A stretch of DNA of 64,000 nt, taken from contig NC_037258.1 of the NCBI RefSeq assembly GCF_000002425.4, positions 1,502,993-1,566,992 of the forward strand, in the 5' to 3' direction. Position numbers and translations under genes: made by a program. Positions 11,480-23,619 of the stretch are shown here, piece after piece; position 1 is the first letter of the stretch, and every line of letters begins with the position of its first letter. The notes beneath the pieces are model-generated. The model was given only the letters and a program-made list of their open reading frames with translations. It was not told the DNA's origin and ran no database searches. The stretch comes from Physcomitrium patens. Its lineage: Eukaryota > Streptophyta > Bryopsida > Funariales > Funariaceae.

Positions 11480-12655
11480 CCACCATGCTTTCTATCTTAT
11501 TTGTATAATGATCTTTAAAGCCTTGTAAAGAAATTTTTCAACATAAAAAAAATCACATTCCTTATTGAAGTTGAATTTTGCATACTATAAGTGCCAAAAG
11601 ATTAGATTTTTTAGTATTGTCAATAGAATTTTTTTAAAGACTTAGATCATAGTGATAAAGTTGGCTTCTTGTAGTATTGTTGGATTTAGGTCCATATATA
11701 GTATGTTAATCTATTGAATAATAGGGCTTAAGGTAGCCGCCTTCTAAAATAAATTATAGTATTTCCAAGCTAGTTGAACAGTTAAACAATCTCAAAACAC
11801 GTGTTATATTATCTCTATATTTCCATATTTGTAGAGTTTATACGTGGGATCCACTTCTATAACCTTGTACCAATATTCTAATAGAATGCCTCTAACTAAA
11901 GTCAACCAATGCATGGCAAACATCTTTCAAAAAGCTAGGGATGCTAAATTTTTTTGTAAAAGAATTTATATTGTGCGCCGATGTAATTGTGTTTTTAAAA
12001 TAGATACTTACCTTTGAGTAGTGTGGATGAGTGAGTAATGCCGATTTGATACCCTAGTTTGATGGTATTGTTATACATTTTCCGTATTGGCTTTGTATTG
12101 TAAGGCTGCTTGATGCATTTCCTAGACTCAAATGGAAGTAATTGGATAGGTCTGTTGCCAATTAGCCATGTTGTGTATAGCAAAAATATCAAGTTATCTT
12201 GATTGAATCCAATTCATTTATTCTTGGCATCTTTAATGGCTATACGGACATATTAGATTTTAGCTTCTTTGAATTGGGATGGTCTATAGTGTACTACTTC
12301 TAATTCTTCTAAAATAAATATGATGTATTTTGTATCATAAAGTATGTCGTTATCTATTCTATATATGTTGTAAATCTCTACTATATTATCTTGTGTATCC
12401 AGAGTCCATTACTCTTGAGGTAAATAAGATTGTGCATGATAGGAGTGCCATGGAATTTGAAATATGAGCTGGTAGTCTTGAAGGTTTATTTTTTGGCTTC
12501 TTGTTCTTTTACACATTCTTAAGGGTGTGAATCAATTTTGCTAGTCTTCATTCTAGATATTCTTTAGCATATAAATTCCATTATGAGACCAGTTGATTAA
12601 TCTGTCATCTTTATTAAAGCCTTATATTCTTCCTTTTACATTAACTAAATATTGT
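11480..12655 (-). mobile_element. 5'-truncated LINE (copy 1)
   Basis: On the minus strand this aligns with the 3' part of the larger LINE at 12,985-33,560. It runs from the RT thumb region ('DQLVSWNLYAKEYLE'-like, near 12,600) to the C-terminal zf-RVT-like domain, with 'LASLAF' and 'MHWLTLVRGI' around 11,870-11,960. Homology to the larger copy stops near 12,655, so the copy is 5'-truncated, as is usual for LINE insertions. No clear poly(A) tail is left at the 3' (left) end. The frame is interrupted many times. Confidence 0.75.
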
Positions 12656-12984
12656 CGTATTATAACATAGTTATATGATAAAAATATAATCAAAAATAAA
12701 TTTCTAATTAATATCTAATTATCTTGGTTCAATAATAATTTAAGATATTTAAATATGATTTTTATAAAAAACCTCTTAGTTTATTTTCTTGTCTTAATAG
12801 TTAGTAGGTTAAAGGTTGGTTAGTAATTTTACCTTTTAGGCTATAGAGACTCTTTTATTGCCTTAGAAAGACCATAAATTAGTAAAATCATATTAAAAGT
12901 AGTAAATAATTAGTATGATTAATACTAGAATTAAGTTGAGAGTAGGACTGCACTAAAACATTCCTATAATAGATTAGATTGATA
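12656..12984. other. AT-rich interval between two LINE copies
   Basis: No homology to the neighbouring LINEs is visible and there is no open frame. It may be the original spacer or the decayed 3' tail region of the next LINE. Confidence 0.4.
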
Positions 12985-13134
12985 TATGAGGGTTGACCAT
13001 TTGAAAAATAGGATTGAAATCAAACATTTGTCTACAAAGTTTTTTTGGAGACTTAGATTGCAGCGATAAGGTTGATTTCTTATAGTATTAAAGGATTAAG
13101 ATCTTTGTATAATACATCATTCCATTGGATACTA

Positions 13135-13139
13135 GAGCT
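13135..13139. repeat. target-site duplication GAGCT, left copy
   Basis: GAGCT directly precedes the 5' LTR and recurs directly after the 3' LTR at 18,531-18,535. LINE-derived sequence continues on both sides. Confidence 0.85.
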
Positions 13140-13550
13140 TTTTAAAGTAAAAGTAGAATAAGTTACTTTATAGAGGATACTAACTTAGATAAGTTACTAA
13201 TGGTCAAAGGTTTGACTCTTGATATATGGTAAGGACATCCAATGGATATAGGACGAAGTCATTGACCAAGAGTCAAAGTCAAAAGGATAAAGTATTAACA
13301 AAGGAATATCCAAAGACTAAGTATGAGTCATTAGTATATGTCATAGGATACCCTTGAGGCTCGTGAGATGCCAAAAGGATCCTAGGGCCACGTGTGTAAA
13401 AGTCAAAGAGTGGAAGTTGTCTTTTAAGGCAGCAACCACTACCTATAAGTAATGGATATTGGAAGTGACAGACATCTTATTCCATACTCTTTTTGTATGC
13501 AACCTTGCTAATACTAAGTATTAAGTCTTCAAAGTGCTTGTTTTTCAATA
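13140..13550 (+). repeat. 5' LTR of copia element 1
   Basis: 411 bp, matching 18,120-18,530 throughout at about 90% by eye. The first bases TTTTAAAG correspond to TGTTAAAG in the other LTR. Both end TTCAATA. Confidence 0.92.
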
Positions 13551-13563
13551 GGTTATGGGCCCA
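13551..13563 (+). other. primer-binding site complementary to initiator tRNA-Met anticodon arm
   Basis: GGTTATGGGCCCA follows the 5' LTR directly. It is a 13-base perfect complement of TGGGCCCATAACC, the anticodon stem-loop of plant initiator tRNA-Met as I recall it. It is not the complement of the 3' end, which would begin TGGTATCAGAGC. Priming by an internal tRNA half is established for Drosophila copia and yeast Ty5. Confidence 0.75.
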
Positions 13564-14099
13564 TTTTCCTTTACTTGTGAGTTTTGAAGTACTTTGAAGT
13601 CTTTCTTATTGTAAGAAATAGATCTTATGGTTGTTGCTCAAGTTTGAGTTTGCTCTCTTCTAACCCTTCTTATGCATCTAATTGTTGATGTAGTTTTTAT
13701 TCTTACTTGTTGTTAAGTGCATTGATAGTCTTGGTTGTTGTTAGACTCCATTTAATGATATTTTAGAACTTGAGTATTGTATTTCTTTGCTGAGTTACAT
13801 CATTAGTACTCTAACTTTGTACTTTCATATACTTAACTTCATAAGAGGTTCTCCTATTATTATAAGAAATATTTTGTGTGGTTAGAGGGGTGATTGAAGA
13901 TTACAAAGCTTATGCAAGAGGTTTAGATAGAGTATAAGACTTGTAAGAAGTCTTATATGTGAAGTTGAGAGTAATACAAGAGTGAAATCACTTGTATAAT
14001 TACAAAGAGGGCATTCTGGGTTTCTAACACCTTCTTGTTGATTTTGAGAGTTCTATCATCTCTTTTCTTGATTTTCTTTCACACATCCCTTCTCTAGAT

Positions 14100-17000
14100 A
14101 TGGGTTCAAGTGAAGGTGAGAGCTTAAGAGTGATTGAAAAATTTAGAGGTGACAACTTTTACCATTGGAAGAAGAAAATGGAGCTTTTGTTGGGTTCATT
14201 GGACTTTTGGGACATTGTTGATGAAAGTGAAGACCCTCTAAGTGACAATGCTGATATTAAGGTGAAGAAGGAGTACAAACATCCTGAAAGGAAGGTTTTT
14301 GGGATGATTGCAACAAACCTTGATGATGCCAACTTTTCATATGTTATAACTTGTAATGGATCAACGAAAGCATGGAAGATTCTTTGCAACATCTATGAGA
14401 ATAGAAACCTTGCCAACATCCTTTGAACAAGGAGGAAGTTCTTGACATTGAAGATGGAAGAAGGAGATGACCTCATGGCTCATGTTAACAAGGTAAAAGT
14501 ACTTGCTAACCAATTAGCAATTGTGGACAAACCAGTTGATGATAAAGACATTGTGTTGACATTGTTCATGAACCTTCCCAAATCCTACAACTACCTCATT
14601 GTGGCATTGGAGTCCATCAACATGAAGGAGCTTACCATGAACTATGTCACTTTAAGACTTGTCCATGAAGTGACCAAGAAGAAAGAAAAGGAGCTTGCAA
14701 GTGACGATTCGACTCTATTTTCAAGACAAAATAAAAGTAGCTATTTTCACCAATGTGATAATTCAAAAAGTAATATGAAGAATGGCTATATTTATAGAAA
14801 ACTGGATCATTTTGCTAGAAATTGCTACAAGGCCAAGAAAAGAGATAGAGAGAATGCAAACAATGCTAGTGATAGTTTTGGTGGAGATGAGTATACTTTC
14901 ATGGCAAGGAAAGTAGCCTCCATGACTGCTATTTCAAAGTAGATTATAGATTCAGGTGCTACTAAACACATGACACCATACAAGTATTTATTTAACACTT
15001 ATGAAGAAATTCTAACAACAAAAGTGTGGTTGGGAGACAATGATATGGTGCAAGCCATTGAAATTGGCTCCATTGTAGTAGAAATTGTTGTGAAGGACCA
15101 AATTAAGAGGATCACTTTGAAGGAAGTTTTATATGTTCCAAAAATGAAGCAGAACCTCCTTTCGGTGAGCAAACTTGTATCACATGGTTATAAGATTCAA
15201 TTTAATATGAATGGATGTTTTGTCAAGACATTGGATGGCCAACATGTTGCCAAAGGCCTTAGAGATGGAAATCTCTACTTCATCAATTGCAAGAAGGTGA
15301 ATGGAGTTGAAGTAGCGACATTTGCTGATTTTCCACAAGATCAAGATAAGTTTGGAATTTGGCATCAACGACTTGGTCATTTGAATGCCAAATGTATGAA
15401 AGAGCTTCAATCTATGGTAAGTGGCTTGAATCTTGGTCAATTCAGCCACAATACCATGATACTTGCTTGTGAAGGATGTATACAAAGCAAACAACAAAGG
15501 GCTTCATTTCTAAGTGGAGTTGCAATACGTCCAAGCAAATTATTGGAGATTGTGCACTCTGATGTTTGTGGACCAATGAGGACACCATCAATTGGAGAAT
15601 CAAGGTACTTTGTCACATTCCTAGATGACTTTTTAAAAAAGGTGTGGATTTACATCATTAAAGCTAAAAGTGAATATTTCTTAAGATTTAAGGAGTTTAA
15701 GGCTCTTGTAGAGAAACAATCTGAGTGTAAGATCAAAGTGTTGAGAATGGAAAATGGAGGTGAATACATGTCAAAGTATTTTGATGAATTTATAAAGATT
15801 CAAGCTATTACAAGATAAACCTCTATTCCTTACACTCCACAACAAAATGGAATTGCTGAAAGAGCAAATTGGACCATTGTAGAGATAGTAAGGAGTTAAC
15901 TTCATACACAAAACTTTGGGCATGAGTATTGGACAGAAGTTGTGATAAATGTGGTGTACACAAGGAATAGGTGCTATATAAGTGCACTTATATCAATGAT
16001 TCCATAAGAAGCTTGGAGTGGAAAGAAACCTTGTGTTTCATACATGAAGATTTTTAGATGCATTACTTATGCAAAGGTACCAAATTGTATGAGGTCCAAA
16101 CATGATACAAAAGGTACAAAATATGTATTTGTTGGATATTGTGAAGATATCAAAGCATATACACTAATATATTTAGAAACCAAGAAGATCATCAAAAGTC
16201 GTGATGTAGAGTTTTTGGAGCATAAGAGTACTTTTGAGCACTTGGAAGAGTGTCTAAGTGGGAGTGAAGGTGTGTTTGTGGACACATCTTCAAGTTCAGC
16301 AAAAGAAGAAGAAGAAGAAGATGATGAAGATATTGAAGGTGATGATGATGATGAAGAATATCAACTTTTGAGTGAGAAAAGACAAACATTGAGGAAGAAG
16401 AAGGATGGAATGTAAGAAGAAGGATTTTCTTCAAATGAAAGGAGATATCTTTTGAGAGAAAGAAAACCACGTGGTGAATGGTAGAAGGACCACATCTTTC
16501 TTCAAGTAAGTGAAGAACATGCCAATGTTGTACTTCTTGCTGATCCATTGAGTTTATGTGATGCAATGAAGTCCACAGATGCATTGAAGTAGGAGAATGC
16601 TATGGAAGAAGAGTATAAATTACTCATAGACAATGGAACATGGGAATTGACTCAACTTCCGCCAAATTAAACTTCAATTGGTTGTAAGTGGATGTTTAGA
16701 ACCAAAAAGGATGCAATGGGCAATATTATGAGATACAAGTCTAGATTGGTTGCTAAAGGCTACTCACAAGTTGCTGGTATGGATTTCAATGAGACATTTG
16801 CTCCTATGGCCAAATTCACCACCATTAGAACCATTGTGGCAATTGGAGCAGTATTGGACTTGGAGATGCATCAAATGGATGTAAAGACGGCTTTCTTGAA
16901 TGGAAGTTTGAAAGAAGACATCTACATGGAGCAACCTCAAGGATTTGTTGAAGAAGACAAACAACACCTTTTGTGTAAGTTGAAGAAATCTTTATATGGG

Positions 17001-18101
17001 CTAAAGCAATCACCAAGGACATGGTACCAATGCATTGATACATTCTTTGTGAGTGAAGGATTTATAAGGAGTGAAGTTGCTTATTCCTTATATGTGATGC
17101 AATCAAATAGATTCGTATTGATTGTCATCCTCTATGTTGATGATTTGATCATCCTAACTAATACATTAAAGATGATGGATTGGTTGAAGGTAAAGTTAGA
17201 AAAGGAGTATGAAATGAGTGATTTGGGAGAGCTTCACTATTGTTTAGGAGTGGAGTTTGAAAGAGATCATGCTAAGAAGACCATTACAATGAGCTGAAGC
17301 AAGTATATTAAAGAAGTGTTAAAATGATTCAACATGGAGGAGTGTAAGCCTATTGGAACACCATTGGAGGCAAACTTGAAGTTGATGAAGCTCATGGATG
17401 AAGAATTTGCTGAAGTTGAAGGTTAAATATAAAGTATTCAATACAAGGCAGTAGTGGGCTCACTTATGTATGCAATAGTTGATACAAGGGTAGATCTTAC
17501 ATATGCGGTGAGTGTTGTGAGCCAACACATGTCAAGGACTTGACCAATCTATTGGACAACCATCAAAAGGATCATGAGGTACTTAAAAGGTACTTTGAAC
17601 TTCAAATTATGCCTTAGAAGTGATAACATTAGTTTGCATGGTTATTGTGATGCGGATTAGATTAGAGATGCAAATGATAGAAGGTTAACAATAGGATATG
17701 TATTATTTGTTGGAGTAGGAGCAATTTCATGGAATTGAAAGAGATAACCAATAATTGCGAGGTCAACAATGGAGGCAGAGTACATGGTAGCAAGCCATGG
17801 TGCAATGGAGGCAATATGGTTGAGACAACTTTTGGAGGACATTGGAGATGTGAAAATAGAAGCAACTCCAATAGAGTGTGACAATCAAGGATGTCTTGTA
17901 TTTGTAAAGAATCCAAAGCATCATTCAAGGACCAAGCACATTGACATTCAACATCATTTTATAGGACAGAAGATTGAAATGAGAGTGATTGATATGAAAT
18001 ATTGTGCAACGGAAAAAATACTTACTGATTTATTGACAAAGGCATTAGTAAAAGATAGACACCGCATGTTGACAAAGGTATTAGTATTAAAAACCATTTG
18101 A
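14100..18101 (+). pseudogene. gag-pol remnant of copia element 1
   Basis: Gag starts at ATG 14,100 ('MGSSEGESLRVIEKFRGDNF'). A decayed zinc knuckle lies near 14,785-14,830. The protease box 'DSGATKHMTPY' is near 14,950. The integrase pre-domain ('WHQRLGHLN', 'CEGCIQSKQ') is near 15,360-15,500, and the integrase core ('VHSDVCGPM') from about 15,550. RT ('AFLNGSLKEDIYMEQPQGF', 'YVDDLI') spans about 16,690-17,290. RNase H runs to about 18,100. Acidic runs encoded by GAA/GAT repeats lie between integrase and RT near 16,300-16,360. It is a broken fossil, though still easy to read. Confidence 0.93.
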
Positions 18102-18109
18102 CAAATAGC

Positions 18110-18119
18110 AAAGTGGGAG
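18110..18119 (+). other. polypurine tract of copia element 1
   Basis: AAAGTGGGAG, almost all purine, directly before the 3' LTR start TGTTAAAG. Confidence 0.7.
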
Positions 18120-18530
18120 TGTTAAAGTAAAAGTAGAATAAGTTACCTTATAGAGGATATTAACTTAAATAAGTTGTTAGTGGTCAAAGGTTTGACTCTT
18201 GATATATGGTAAAGACATCCAATGGATATAAGACAAAGTCATGGATGAAGAGTCAAAGTCAAAAGGATAAAGTATTAACAAGGGAATATCCAAAAACTAA
18301 ATATGAGTCATTAATATGTGTCATAGGATACCCTTGAGACTCGTGAGATGCCAAAAGGATCCTAGGGCCATATGTGTAAAAGTCAAAGAGTGAAAGTTAT
18401 CTTTTAGGATAGCAACTACTACCTATAAGTAATAGGTATTAGAAGTGAGAGACATCTTATTCCATACTCTCTTTGTGTGCAACCTTACTGATACTAAGTG
18501 TTGTGTCTTCAAAGTACTTATTCTTCAATA
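18120..18530 (+). repeat. 3' LTR of copia element 1
   Basis: 411 bp partner of 13,140-13,550. It keeps the canonical TG start and is followed by the GAGCT duplication. Confidence 0.92.
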
Positions 18531-18535
18531 GAGCT

Positions 18536-19131
18536 TAGAGCGACTACTTTTTGAAATTGAATATAACTCTTTCAAGTTGATTTAATAGCTAAATAGTCCT
18601 AAAACACATGTTATATTGTCTCTATTTTTCTACAATTATAAAGCTTGTAGTTAGGATCCATTTCCATAGCCTTGCGCCAATAATCTATTTAGGTGCTTAC
18701 AGCTAGGGTGAATGAGCTTATGGCAGACACCTTTCAAGGAAGCTAAGGATGCCAAATGTTTTTATAAAATAATTTGCATTATATATTGTTGAAGTTATGT
18801 TCTCTGAATAAACTTTCACCTTTGAAAGATGTGGCTAAATAGATAATATTAATTTAGTGCTCAAGTTTGGTGGTCTAATCATAAATAGTCTATATTGGCT
18901 TTATACTAAAAGGCTATTAGATCTATTTTTCAAGGTCAAATGTGACCAATTGAATAGATCTGTTGCCAACTAGCCAAGGTATATAAGGCCAAAAGATAGA
19001 GCTATCTAGGTTGAATCCATTGCATGTATTTTTAGTATCTTAAATGGTGATACAAACACATTAAAGTTCAACATCTTTGACTTGAAATGGTCCTTGTTAT
19101 ATTGCTACTAATTCTTCCAAGACAAGTACAA
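18536..19131 (-). pseudogene. LINE C-terminal zf-RVT-like remnant
   Basis: Aligns with the corresponding part of LINE copy 1 (11,760-12,330), including the shared stretch around the GGATCCA/TTGTACC-like block. It encodes the reverse transcriptase-associated zinc-binding end of plant LINEs. It is separated from the RT part by the 1.3-kb repeat at 19,132. Confidence 0.6.
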
Positions 19132-19579
19132 TGTTGAAATAGAGAGAATTTGCCTTAAAAAAGCACTGGGCTTCTAGCTATTACTAATTGCTCAATCAAG
19201 TCTCAAGTTTAAAAATAATACTAAGTTTATATATAAAATAGTTCTTATAAGAGCAATTATATCAATACATAAGTCCTAAATACCAAAGATCACCAAAAAT
19301 ATCATAAAAATATTATAAAACCTTGTATATCCTTAAGGTAATTTTAAAAAAAAACTTCAATAGTTTATATCTCACAATTGAACCATCCAAAAAAATCCAA
19401 ATTTTACATGAAGTACTGATGTATTTTTATCAACTACCACAACAAATTTCAACCATAAATTCAATACAAATCTTTAGATATTGCCAAAATCCTAACAATA
19501 GCTTCAAATCCGTGTTTACATATACCTATAAGCAAAATTTTTCATATCTCACAAATTAAGTATTTAAATATCATAAAAA

Positions 19580-19628
<49 letters not shown>

Positions 19629-20425
19629 ATATATATTTTTTTAATCTAATAATATAAAATTTTAGAAATTTTGAGCCAAAAATTCATTTAGAAACTTAAG
19701 ATATGGCTCCAACCGTTACTATCAATAAAACAACTCACTTATTGCCTTTGAATTACATATGTTGTCTTCAATGCTCTATAATTTCTTCATACAAATTCCA
19801 AATGTAGAAATTCTTATGCAAAAGACATAACCTTAAAATCATCCTTGTGGTTGAATCTCTAAATTTCCAAAATCTATCATAAAATCCCTTATGTCCTAAA
19901 AATAGCAAAAATATGTCTTAAAAAGACACTTTAACTTCAAGTGGCTATAAATTCATCACCTTAACTCCAAATCCACTAAAACTTGTACATAAATTACAGC
20001 CCAAACCTTAAATCTTATAGCTCTTTTTGATTTTCAAATGCTTATTTTGAAGTTACCAAAATCCTTGTTATGGTCCCAAATAGCCTGCTAAATACCTACT
20101 AGACATGGTCTTTGACTAATAAGAATGAAGATTTTTACCTTTTGCCTTCATCCATCCATACCTTGCTTTTATCCCTCTAAATAAGTTTTTTAGAGGTTTA
20201 GATCTTCATCATTGAGTCCCAATCTTCTCCTTAAATTTTATACTAAATATCTAAATTATATATAATTTAAATATTATAATCAATATAAATAAACCTCAAA
20301 ATAAATTTTCTTACATCAATTTTCTTTAAATTAATCTACTAACCAATTTAATATATATTATCACTTATAAATATATTATATATTTTAGTTAATTTTTATA
20401 TATTATAAATAATTATAATATGATA
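19132..20425. repeat. unclassified 1.3-kb repeat, copy I
   Basis: Shares its whole length with 22,343-23,615, for example GGCTCCAACC, CTTTAACTTCAAG and CATCACCTTAACTCCAAATCC blocks. It begins TGTTGAAATAGAG and ends near ATATGATA. Homology ends abruptly in LINE sequence on both sides, so it is an insertion. There is no coding capacity. It contains an (AT)n tract at 19,584-19,625. Same orientation as copy II but more AT-shifted. It could be a solo LTR or a non-autonomous element. Confidence 0.75.
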
Positions 20426-22342
20426 ATAATATATTTTATATCATAGAATATATCATTTTTAATATTATATATGTGATAAATTTCAACTATCCTATCTTGT
20501 GTGTTCGGAGTCTACCACTCTTGGATGAGTAAGATTTTGCTCAATTTGGATGCCAAGGAATTTGTAGTATGATTTGGTAGTTTCAAAGATTGGTATTTTA
20601 ACTTCAAATTTTTCTATGGAGTCTTGCAAGTATAAATTAATTTTGTTGGTTCTCATCCCAAATATTATTTGGTATATGAAATCCTTTATATGACCAATTG
20701 ATCAATCTATCATCTTTATTTAAGCTCCATATTCTTCTTTTGACATCTATTAAGTATGGATTTATCATAGACCACTTGCAAGTATATTTCATCTTGATGT
20801 TGTAGAACAAGGAGAGTAAGGCCATTTATTATGCTTTGTCAAGCTATGTAGATACTTTTCTAGAGTTGTGAACTTGTGATGATGGTCAATTTGTTATCTA
20901 TGACCCAATAGGTACTTTAATGCTTAATACTATAATATTTGGCACATGTTATTTCCAATCTATTGTATAGTAGTATTTTCCAAGGCTCTAGGCCTAGAGT
21001 AAGGCTTCTAGTAATAAATTTGGCAAATAGAGCTTTTGCTTCGATTGCTAGATCAAAAAATTTTAGTCCAATATTTTTTATTGATTTTTTAATAGTCTTC
21101 TATTGCACATAAGATTAAATATTAGATCAATGCAAAAATGAATTGATTAGTAATTAGTAGTCTACTACCTATTGAGAATTTTTCTAGGCCCCGGTAGATG
21201 AGGTATTTTGTGAATTGTTGGAGGATGTTGTTGTTCTTGTTTTCATCCTTCATCTTTTGTCCAATAAAAAATCTAAGGTATTTAATGGTTTATTCTTTTA
21301 TTTTCCAAATTATATTTAGATCTTTGTTCTATTGCCATTGTCGTGCATGCAAGACTATCCATATGGTGCTTGTTTTGTACCAGTTGGCATTGGCTCTCAA
21401 TGCTTTGTAGAATTTTGCTCTTATAAGATTTTTTAGAGTATCTTTTAGGTATAAGGTGGTATCATTGGCAAACATTTGATTGTTGATTATTATGTTATCT
21501 AGTAATATGACTCCTAGTATATTTTGTTGTCAATCTTTGAATATATATTTGAAAATATCTACTGCAAAGTAGAACAAGCAAGGTGCCAAGGGACACTTGT
21601 AGCAGATATATCATTCTAAAAAAAAGATTGTATCTTATTGGCTATTAATATTGATTGTGGAAATGGATTCTTAATTTAGAGCCATTATTATATTGTTCCA
21701 TTTATTAAAGAACTCAATTTTTGTTAAGGCTACTTCAAAAATCTTGAATTGATATAATCACATGTTTTTTTGAAGTCCAATATTATTAGCACCAGGTCTT
21801 GATGGCTCTGTTTAGCTCAATCTATAGGCTCCACTACTACTAACACATTGTCAAAAATACAACATTCGGTTACAAAGTCGGTTTGTAATCTGCAAATCTA
21901 ATGTGGGAGGTTTAGGAGAAGTTGGTTTGCTAATGTTTTAGCTACAATATTATAAATTATGCTCAAAAAAAAAAATTGATTTGTAATTGTAAATAAAAAA
22001 TTTGTCTCCTTATTTTGAAACTAAGATTATTTTACTAGTGTTGAACTCAAGTAGAAGTAATTCGATTGTGACTACTTCTCTAGCTAATTACAAAATATCT
22101 AATTGGATTTCCTCCTAATGTTGTTAGGAGAATTTTGATGTGATGACATCTATACAAGATATTTTTTTTATTAGTAGTCTTTTTATTGCCGTAATTAATT
22201 CTTTTTCTATGATTTATTTTTCAAGCTCTTGATTCTATCGTTGATTTATTTTGTATGATATTACAATTAAGCATTCTACTCAATCCATTACATTATTACT
22301 AACCAAGTTATCTTAATTGTATAGACATTACAAGCACCAATA
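20426..22342 (-). pseudogene. LINE reverse transcriptase remnant
   Basis: Around 21,455-21,475 the minus strand reads 'FANDTTLYLKDTL', corresponding to the FADD catalytic box with one D changed to N. Downstream, 'ANWYKTSTIWI' and 'KYLRFFIGQKM' match the region after the catalytic box in plant LINEs. Decayed, with several stops. Confidence 0.75.
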
Positions 22343-23420
22343 TGTCGGAGTAGAGAGAGTTTGCCTCAAGAAAATGCTAGGCTTCTGGCTGTCACTAATT
22401 ATTCAATCAAGCTTGAAAATAAGAGAAGCCCTAAGTTTATATAATTTTTTTCTTTTTTGAGTAATTACACCAAATACACAATCTTCAAGTAACCCACAAC
22501 TTCCAAAATATGATAAAATCTTCTAAATCCTTGTTTATTCTTATGTGGAGATTTTTCTGAACTTCAACACCTCATATCTCTTAATCCGACCGTCCAATCA
22601 AACTCTAATTTTACATGAGATACTAATGTATTCTTATTAACTTCTACAGTAATTTTCAATTGCAAAATCATTGCAGATCTTGAGATATCTTGAAATCCCT
22701 AACAATTGCTTCAAACCCTTGTCTTTATACATCCACGTGTAATTTTCTTCATATCTCACAAAATATAAGCTCAAATGCCACGAAATTTGTATGAATAGCT
22801 TCTTAACAAAAAAAATTATATTCTCCAAAAAGTTTAAGCCAAAAATTCGTTCGAAAATTCAAGTTATGGCTCCAACCATTACTACAAATAAACCCACTTA
22901 CTTACTGCTTTTGATTTGGAAGCGTCGCCTTCAACTCCTTACAATTCCATATGAACTCCAAAAGCAATAATTCTTTTGTGAAAGATGTAGGCCTTGAAAT
23001 CGCCGTTCCAATCGTGTCTTTCGATCTTCAAAAGCTACTATAAAACTCCTCGTACTCTCAAAAGAGTAATAGTATGTCTTAAATAAACACCTTAACTTCA
23101 AGCGGTTATAACTTTTTCACCCTAACTCCAAATCCTCTAATTTTTGTACACAAATTGTTCTCCAAATCCTAAAATTTACAACCTTAGCTTTTAATCTCCG
23201 AATGCCTTCTTTGAAGTCGCCGAAACCCTTCTTAAGGTCACGGGCAGCCTCCTCAAAGCCCATTGGGCATGGTATTCGACCAATAGGGATGAAGTTCCTC
23301 ATTCCTTGCCTTCATCCGACCATGCCTTACTTTCATCCCTCCCAATTAGCTTCCTACTAGTTTAGATTTTCATCCTTAGGTTTCCACCTTTTCCCAAGGT
23401 TTCATACTAAACATTTAGGT

Positions 23421-23460
<40 letters not shown>

Positions 23461-23615
23461 TGTCAAAATCAAAAGAAATAAAGAAACAAAGTAAAGTTTC
23501 TTATTCCAACTCTTTTTAATTTAATCTACTAGCCACTCTAACATACATCTAGATTTATCAACATATAATATGTTTTAACTAATTTTTACATACTGTAAGT
23601 TTATACAGTATGACA
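22343..23615. repeat. unclassified 1.3-kb repeat, copy II
   Basis: Begins TGTCGGAGTAGAG and ends CAGTATGACA, so the outermost bases form the short inverted pair TGTC...GACA, as LTRs do. The flanks CAATA (left) and, if the end is placed two bases earlier, CAATG (right) could be a decayed 5-bp target duplication. It is less decayed than copy I and has an (AT)n tract at 23,423-23,458. No open frame of note. Inserted in the RT/endonuclease part of LINE copy 2. Confidence 0.72.
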
Positions 23616-23619
23616 ATGC

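Larger units (their letters stand above)
13140..18530 (+). mobile_element. Ty1/copia element 1, structurally complete but broken
   Basis: Two LTRs of 411 bp each (13,140-13,550; 18,120-18,530), a primer site at 13,551, a polypurine tract at 18,110-18,119, and flanking GAGCT duplications at 13,135-13,139 and 18,531-18,535. Internal order is gag, protease, integrase, RT, RNase H, as in Ty1/copia. By eye the LTRs differ at about 40 of 411 positions, mostly transitions, so the insertion is a few million to some ten million years old at usual plant rates. The coding part has about ten breaks. It is inserted in LINE copy 2. Confidence 0.95.

Noticed and set aside
16192-16584. 130-codon minus-strand frame rich in His and Leu
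   Set aside because: It is the antisense shadow of the acidic GAA/GAT repeat inside the copia 1 polyprotein.
19132-23615. The two 1.3-kb repeats as the LTR pair of one element
   Set aside because: The 1.9 kb between them is minus-strand LINE reverse transcriptase continuous with LINE pieces outside, not an LTR-element interior.
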